From assembly GCA_023014335.1 (NCBI GenBank), contig JAECYW010000010.1:1984001-2048000 (forward strand): 64,000 bases of DNA. Reading direction: 5' to 3'. Both the position numbers and the translations under genes were made by a program. A model generated the notes under the pieces. It was not told where the DNA came from, made no database searches, and saw nothing but the letters and a program-made list of their open reading frames with translations. The stretch comes from Galerina marginata (Eukaryota; Basidiomycota; Agaricomycetes; Agaricales; Galerinaceae). Below, piece after piece: positions 57,860 to 64,000 of this stretch; the first letter of the stretch is position 1, and every line of letters starts with the position of its first letter.

Positions 57860-58800
57860 TCATTCTGGGATCATCATCATACCTCTGGGGAAAGCTTCTC
57901 GATCTCAATTACTTTTCTCATGTTAGAAGAGAATGGAGGAACGAAATCATGGTTCGGAGCGGTCTCTTCGCTCTTTCAATTCAAGGCAAAGTCGGAAGCA
58001 AGAACCAGAATCGAAAATATTCTTTCTTTCTCTGTCTCTCGTAGACCACCAAGGCTGAGGAGGATCGAGCTATTGCACGTTAGGATTATTGACGGGAAAG
58101 ACTTCCTCGCCGAAAGCTGGGACCTACTGCGACGCCCATCTGAGGCCATCGAACAATTCCTCTTTGCCGATCACTCCAACCGTCGACGATCCCCGCTAAC
58201 TGCTTTCAGGCCAAGCGCCTCGCATTCGTGATTACTACTCTTCTTCCGTCAAAAAAGTTGTAAAAACTAGTCATCGCCGCCAATGCTTGTCGAACATCCG
58301 ACGCCTTTCTATCAACGCATAGGCTGTGTTGAAGTACTTGTCACTTTCTTCTCCTCTTATCCAAGTGACCTGTCGATGTCCCATAGTGTCGACTCCAAGA
58401 AATCTACCTCTTTAGTACTCTTCTTCAAGGCGCAGTTTTCCTGGAGCACCTAACTGAGTCGGTTGCCGTGACTGGCAGCCTACGACGGACGACAATGTAC
58501 CCGACACACCCTTAGGAACCGTGACTGGAATTGTCGCAGAAAGTTATACCAAGACACTCTCCAGGCTGGTTCAATAATCGAAGCACTCAGGGCCTTCATT
58601 TCCAGTTCATCAATGCTCCTACGACTTCATGGCTGACCTCTTCTTCAGTGTGTCCGTTTACTGCGCGAATACTCAGTATGTTCTGTCATTCTAGCACTTC
58701 GACTCCTCTCTCCCTCTGACTTCGACAACATCACAAAGCTGGACTTCAAGTTTCGTACTGAGTCATCATCATCTAGAGGGCAGGCCCTTGATTTAACAAT
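57860..58800 (+). pseudogene. decayed F-box/LRR-like gene remnant
   Basis: Around 58,040-58,200 one frame reads RRIELLHVRIIDGKDF followed by SWDLLRRPSEAIEQFLF. This resembles a frame at about 61,005-61,110 (RIERLHVTIIDAHPF, TWDLLRAIEHFHVF). Farther on, at about 58,710-58,755, a different frame reads DFDNITKLDFKF. Stops and shifts break the rest. The pattern fits a leucine-rich region of an F-box-type gene that has decayed. The remaining DNA in 57,493-59,188 shows no intact gene. Confidence 0.5.
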
Positions 58801-59188
58801 TATTTTCGAGTGATTTGGAACGACGAAGATCTAGAGAGTGCATATATGGTAGTGGAAAGCCAAAATCCCTTCGACTGGTTTGACACTCTTATTGTTGATT
58901 ACGAGTTAGTGGAAAAACTTTCTGCACGCCACATGGCACAAGAAATGGGTTTTAAAAGTTTCAAAATACGCAGCATGCTATGTTCCTGAATCGAACAGGA
59001 AGATTATAGTTCTGGCAAGTAATTATAACATGGAACACCAGACTGTCCAGGCACCTTTTGGGTATACTACTTAATTCGTTGACATCAACAAATTGCCGGC
59101 TGAGAGGTATTTGAATACGATCTCGAGCAATATATAATGCAACGAGAACAAATTCACTCTATTCCAGTAGTCCGATCTAATTGAAGGT

Positions 59189-60316
59189 CTACTTGAGATC
59201 CTTCCATGGCGGAAGCCCAAAATAAATAGGCAAGCCCTCCCAAACCTTTTGACAACCAGCCTTGTAGTACACCCGTATTTCGATCTGACATTGGCCACAC
59301 AGATCAAGTTCGCGCACGGGCTCGAACACGTCGTCCACGATGTCCATAGTGAGCATACTCAAAAATAGATCTCGCAGCTCCGACATTCGGTTGGCACACC
59401 TTTTCTTGGAGATACAATTTGAACATACGCTGGAATCAGTTGTTAGCCAGCCAAAGGTGTGTTCCATCATGGCACGTCCTGTGGCTTCTCGTCCGAGTAT
59501 TAGGGTTCGTACTGAATCTTGGGAAAGCCCACTTGAAAAATGTTTTCGTTCAACCTTATGTGTGGCAGATGGTAACATGACTTCGAGGATATTTTTCTAC
59601 AGAAATAATCCCATTATTGATTCGAATGTGAGGTCTAAGGAGAGATTTCTCACCAAGGTCAGAGATCTGATGCAAAGAAAATATGCCACAGGGAGAAGCG
59701 GCTGAATTTCGAGGTCCAGAAGGGTATTAAGGAGTTCAACCTCCTTTCCAGCCAGAGGGCTTGGTAACTTGACACCATAACCGAATTTTTGGTCCCATTG
59801 ACGAAGTGACGCGGGAATTTCTTGTGAGATACGCTTCAAGGCGGCGTCGTATAACTTATCTAATTCGTACTTCTTGCCAAGGTGGAGTATGGAAGATAAC
59901 GTGTCCAGGTCAAAATTTCCTGAATCAGCGGATTGGTAGATTCTTGACCATTAACCATTAACCAATATTACTCTATACAAGTTTAGATAGTCAGCTCACG
60001 TTTCGGGATTGTATAAGATAGTGAAGAGCTCTTCCCAATCCTTCGACGCGTCGGTGACATGGATGATTGGGCAACCGTCCAACAAATCATCTCCTTCCGG
60101 TTGCGGAAGGCTAAACATATCGCGAAACACTGTCGAATGGCGGGCTACGACGCTACGATGGACGCGAAATTGTTTGCTTTGCGCTTGAAGAACCACATTG
60201 CCGTCCTCGAACCAAAATTCAGAGCTTCTGAGGGTGGGTACGTCCGCTTCGGTAGTAGAGTCCATGCGTTTTCGCTTGGGGATGGATTGAGCGGAGGTCA
60301 GCTTAGGAGAAGACAT
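59189..60316 (-). CDS. BTB/POZ-domain protein
   Basis: Exons 60316-60000, 59942-59654 and 59596-59189 give 337 residues in frame. The start MSSPKL precedes a short Lys/Arg-rich stretch and then the BTB fold: SSEFWFEDGNVVLQAQSKQF, RVHRSVVARHSTVFRDMF, PIIHVTDASKDWEELF and a helical LSSILHLGKKYELDKLYDAA segment. The C-terminal part carries spaced Cys residues (SVCSNCISKKRC, LCGQCQIE) and ends FGLPPWKDLK, the usual end of this Agaricomycete family. BTB proteins dimerise and can recruit Cul3 ligases. No second known domain is seen, so the role is open. The open frame extends upstream to 60478, but without similarity. Confidence 0.85.
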
Positions 60317-60749
60317 GCCTAGAACAAGCCGCCGAAAGAGAATATTGGTGTCTTTGAGCAAAGTAACCGTAAATCTTGCGCGCGTCTGGTCACAGCATGT
60401 TCCAGTCACGTCACCTCTTACTCGGTGACCATTCGTCCAGGATATTCTGACTCCTGAGTAAAGTTTGTCCAGCAACATCTTTCTTGTCCTTTGCCTTTGC
60501 TATGCCTGGTTATTCAATATGTAAACGGAACCTCCAAATTTCTCTCCGAAGAACGATGGTGCGGATAATTATAACTCGTCATAGGCTTATAACCGTACTT
60601 ATTATCTCAAATGATTCTCAAACAGCAGACGCAACGACCGGCCAACAATCTGACGGTGACATCGGCAAGCCAAGCACCCTTTCAATTAACTACCTACCAA
60701 AATTTGTGCTCTGGAAGGTCGTCCTCTTCGATGCAGACATGAGACAGGA

Positions 60750-61760
60750 CTGATCGGTTTGAGAGCCTTCTGAATGTCACCCGTTTGAGCTTACATATTT
60801 TTTTTTTTGGCTTCGACTCTGCCTTGAATTGAAATGATAGATGCTTCGCTCCGACGCATGGCTTCATCTCTTCATTTTCGTCACATAAAAGTAATAGCCG
60901 AGGCCGATATGTCTTCCCCAGAGGCACGAATGCCCCGGACTGAATTCACGCAATGAATGGCTCCAGAATGGCTGACCTTTTGCTGTCTACCTTAAATTAT
61001 CAATGGCCAAGGATCGAGCGACTGCACGTTACGATTATCGATGCCCATCCTTTCCCTGCCTGCACTTGGGACCTTCTAAGAGCGATCGAACACTTCCATG
61101 TCTTCGTCGGCATTCCCTCGCCCATTCTCTCAATCGTCTATGGCACATATTTCTAGAACAAGCTGCGGCACCTCGCCTTCGCGATTATCAGGCTTCCTTG
61201 GTTGGCTTCATTCACTGCGGGGCCCAGATATTTTTGCCGTCAGTTGGGGATCGACAGAAACACTCCGATGTGAGGAACAACCTTGTTTAACACATTGATC
61301 TCGATGTTGATGGCATCTTGCACAACTTATTTTCATGACCGCCGAACAGATGGGTGCTCACGACGAGGTGTGTTCCTACCCACGTTCAAACTACAATAGA
61401 GCATTGCATGCTTTTGTAGTTCCATCTAATTTTAAAAGACGTCTCGTGAACAAGAGCGTGATTGGGTACTTACCCGGTACTGTCCAGGCTGTGGATATAA
61501 GCCATTCCGAGGGCATCTCAGTACCTTAACGAGAGCTAGCATCCATTATACTCGCCTCATGATCCTGAACACCCTGCACCGACTTGTGGAATGGCCTTTC
61601 TACTGTGACGTGGGTAAAATGTTCCGAGGACCAGGAGCTAGGATTAGCCATGCATTTCAATCTCTAGGAATCTGGAGCGCGAACGGTCCGTATCTTAGGA
61701 AGAGTCCTGAGAAGAAAAGAGATCTCTTTGGTCCACCTTAATTTTGCTAAAATTTACGAA
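60750..61760 (+). pseudogene. second decayed F-box/LRR-like remnant
   Basis: At 60,990-61,110 a frame reads WPRIERLHVTIIDAHPFPA and TWDLLRAIEHFHVF, matching the remnant near 58,050. A minus-strand segment at 60,805-60,835 matches 57,973-58,000 on the plus strand, so the copy is also rearranged. No complete gene can be built. Between 61,240 and 62,000 only short frames exist. Confidence 0.5.
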
Positions 61761-62006
61761 TCGCCGTAAATCCAACGATTCCATCTCAAGTATCTCCTTG
61801 AAATTGGGTGCCATGGGTGGTTCTCGCGAATCACAGCCTAGGCGACAATTTGCTTTATGTGCCGTTAATCACAATTCCATTGAACGTGCGGATGTGCCAA
61901 GCTGCGCACCATGTACCTTCCTGTCATCGATCTTCGAGGATGATTGTTGGCGGAATGGAAGTCCCTTCTGACACCGGATGTTCTATCCAGCTCTCCGCTC
62001 TTTCTC

Positions 62007-62013
62007 TATAAAG
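62007..62013 (+). promoter_or_regulatory. TATA box of the small secreted protein gene
   Basis: TATAAAG lies 83 bases before the ATG at 62090, after a CTTTCTC pyrimidine run. Position and sequence fit a TATA element of a strongly expressed fungal gene. Confidence 0.55.
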
Positions 62014-62089
62014 CCAGAGCGCATGGTACTGGTCTATTGAGTACTCAACTGGTATACACTATAGTTCGACTGTCGTCGACGCCATCAAC

Positions 62090-62529
62090 ATGCAATTCCG
62101 CAACACCACTACCCTCGTCCTTTCTGTGATCTCCTTCGCCACAGCTGCCGCTGCAGTAAATTGTGCAGTATGTGCGAAGACAATCACCTTCCAAGGACAG
62201 GTCAGAAACTTGACTCTTTCACGAGAAGAGAGTGGGAACACTGTACAATGCAAGTCAGTAATTATCAGATATTCGACGCCTTGGAGGTTACATTTTTCTG
62301 ATAAATCTATTGGCTAGTTACGACACCCCGGCCATTCCTGGATTTTCTCCTGGCTGTCTTTATCGAGTAAGTTCCGCTCAGAGGTATTTTTCTCGCAGCG
62401 ACTGGGCTCATAATTATTTCCAAGAACGTTGATGGAGTCCTCACCTTCACGAACACCGGAGCAACTTTGACCTCTTTACCAGGGGCTTGCCCGGCGACTC
62501 TACCGCTGGTTTCGAAAACCTCTTGTTAA
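62090..62529 (+). CDS. small secreted six-cysteine protein
   Basis: Exons 62090-62253, 62318-62366 and 62425-62529 give 105 residues. The first ~22 form a clear signal peptide (MQFRNTTTLVLSVISFATAA). The mature part has six cysteines (NCAVC, VQC, PGC, GAC, TSC) that could form three disulfides. Conserved pieces such as RNLTLSREE, NTVQCNYD and ACPATLPLVSKTSC are typical of a small secreted protein family in mushroom-forming fungi. The function is unknown; an effector or surface role is only a guess. It lies between the F-box-like remnants and the second GST. Confidence 0.8.
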
Positions 62530-62716
62530 AAGTACGTCGTGTTTCGAGCCACTAAGACACCATTTTAACATCCTGAAGCTACGTACCGAGTGATTTAGTA
62601 TTCAGCAACAATCGGTTTGTATGTGTAGAAAAATCAATGGAAAATACAGGTTTATATTTTGTGCTACAGGTTCGAAAGGCATAGCACCTTGTACTCGAGT
62701 ATGAAGGATCTAGATA

Positions 62717-62969
62717 CTGTATCGTTTCGACCCTATGTTCACGTAACGCGTAACGCGCCGAAAAACTGAACTAATTTCGCATTTTGTAACGCGTAACATG
62801 GCCAAAATCTCCCTGAACACTGTGAACAGTCAAAAAAATCGTCCCAGAGCAGCTGAAATGGACCCTTAATTCCCTAATTAGGCCTACTTTTGGCGATCTG
62901 AACATGTGGCAAAATGAACTATGAGTGTAACGCGTAACATAGCGTGAACATAAGGTCGAAACGATACAG
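62717..62969. mobile_element. 253-bp TA-flanked MITE (Tc1/mariner-like)
   Basis: Terminal inverted repeats of about 27 bases start CTGTATCGTTTCGACC and continue to TATGTTCACG, with one mismatch. The element is bordered on both sides by TA (62715-62716 and 62970-62971), as expected for Tc1/mariner insertion. Several GTAACGCGTAAC motifs occur inside (about 62744, 62786 and 62925). There is no coding frame. It lies two bases beyond the stop codon of the second GST gene. Confidence 0.85.
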
Positions 62970-62973
62970 TAAT

Positions 62974-63776
62974 TTAGAGTACCGTTTCATACTTTTTCAA
63001 ATTTTCTACGAGGGTATTCCATCGACCACCATGCCAGGAGCTGAGGTCCTTCCACTGCTGACTGTCTTCCCCGAAAATAATCCTCACCCAGATCGTCCAG
63101 CTTACAACAACGACATCGGCCCAGGAAAGTGTTTCGCCCATCAAAAACGGGCCTTTTCCGCCATTTTGCGCATACCACGCATCTACTTTCCCCATGCCGT
63201 CCTTGTATTTGGCCCATTGGATAACGGCTTGATCGCCTTTCGGAATAACCTCTTCCAAGGGCTTCCCAAAGGTTGCCTCCCTGGTGCGGCGGAAGTATTC
63301 AGCGCTGCGGGGATTGAGTTTCGTACATTGTACCGGAAGGATAAATTCCCACAACGCGTCGAGACTTGGCCCGAACGCGGATGAAAAGGCGCTTTGCAGA
63401 CCGACCGTGTTGTGAGGGAAGAGAGATGGCGTATTAGGGTACTCTTTCTCGAGATAGTCAACAATAAGGCGCGAATCAGATAGGTAGGTTTTGGTTGAAG
63501 GATCATAGATTGCCGGCAACGTATAGTGTGGGCTTCCATCTGCTTTCGTCGTGGTGGGAGGGATTCCGAGTTTCTTAGCGACTGGTTCAATATCAGGGTA
63601 CTCAACCCACTCGGTCTTGTAGGGAATGCCTTTAATATTCAAGGCGTATCTGGAAGTTGAAATCTGTTCTGCGAATACGGGAGGATCTAGAAGCGTGCTC
63701 ACCTCGCTTTCAACGTATTGGGGGACCAAGCATTCCTTGGAAGGGCAGACGGAATGTCATAAAAGATGATCGTCAT
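62974..63776 (-). CDS. glutathione S-transferase, GSTFuA/etherase-like, copy 2
   Basis: Exons 63776-63703 and 63649-62974 give 249 residues starting MTIIFYDIPSALPRNAWSPN. It is colinear with the copy at 56.7 kb, with the same 74-base first exon and intron phase: Ser18 in AWSPNT, KGIPYKTEWVEYPDIEP, TLPAIYDPSTK, LNPRSAEYFRRTREATFGK and a C-terminal helix block ending LKKYETVL. It should use glutathione on aromatic or ether-linked compounds, by family. The 3' UTR has been replaced by a MITE right after the stop. A TATA-like TATAAG (63831-63836, minus strand) lies about 55 bases before the start. Confidence 0.85.
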
Positions 63777-64000
63777 ACTGAAACTAGCAGAGATAGAAAA
63801 GGGGGATTGGTGTGAACCACTTTGCAGAAGCTTATATTGCTGTTGCGTGGCTGTGCGCGCCCCGATGGGCACCCGCATGCCGCATGCTATTATCAGATGA
63901 TATTTCGTAGTCTAGACTGCACTGTAGAGTACATAAGCGAGCCGCAGGTTTGTGCTAAGCGCTTTAGTCCTCGTCTGTTTACTTCTCTACCGTCAGAAAG
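63777..64000. other. promoter region of GST copy 2 to window end
   Basis: No gene is seen. It includes the TATA-like element at 63831-63836 on the minus strand. Confidence 0.4.

Noticed and set aside
1..64000. CRISPR arrays, rRNA or tRNA genes, retrotransposon gag-pol
   Set aside because: No regular spacer-repeat array, rRNA core sequence, convincing tRNA cloverleaf or reverse transcriptase motif was noticed on either strand; a tRNA could still be missed by eye.

Overview
The window is nuclear DNA of a filamentous basidiomycete, most likely a mushroom-forming Agaricomycete. Most genes are split by short GT-AG introns of about 45 to 65 bases that keep the reading frame when joined. The gene families fit: F-box paralog arrays, ectodomain plus one-TM-helix proteins with Ser/Pro-rich tails, GSTFuA-like glutathione transferases, a six-cysteine small secreted protein and several DNA transposon remnants. 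Exon coordinates given here were joined by hand from splice sites and frame. Family names rest on recognising motifs, not on database searches.

Layout. 1-4,500 is gene-poor and full of degenerate tandem repeats, one set with hairpins kept by paired base changes. 4,786-6,673 (-) is a peroxisomal membrane peroxin whose 3' end looks replaced. 6,778-7,270 is a four-copy repeat. 7,918-15,966 holds four F-box-like proteins in a head-to-tail array. 16,160-17,822 (-) is a membrane protein with a PY motif. 18,245-19,350 is a TIR element with a 7-bp target duplication. 20,201-26,060 has two tandem secreted type-B carboxylesterases. 27,827-29,708 has a HAD phosphatase of the glycerol-phosphatase type and a GNAT acetyltransferase.

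The middle third (30.8-45.5 kb) is dominated by mobile-element genes. First comes a convergent pair, a SAP-domain protein and an intact-looking tyrosine recombinase, which together look like a Crypton split into two genes. Then, beside a non-autonomous hAT-type element, lies a large broken gene encoding a zinc-binding, transposase-like region followed by a complete DEDDy (WRN-type) 3'-5' exonuclease. Its N-terminal part is separated by an inverted-repeat unit that carries the front of a RecQ-like helicase. Its last Cys-rich block is cut off by a 1.3-kb insertion flanked by an 8-bp duplication. This pairing of transposase, exonuclease and RecQ helicase is the most unusual system here.

The right third returns to host genes: two mucin-like single-pass membrane proteins (one with a C-terminal SH3 domain), the cullin-like anaphase-promoting complex subunit 2, and a block in which two GSTFuA-like genes flank a BTB protein, a small secreted protein and decayed remnants of F-box/LRR-like genes. 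A short TA-flanked MITE sits two bases past the stop of the second GST.
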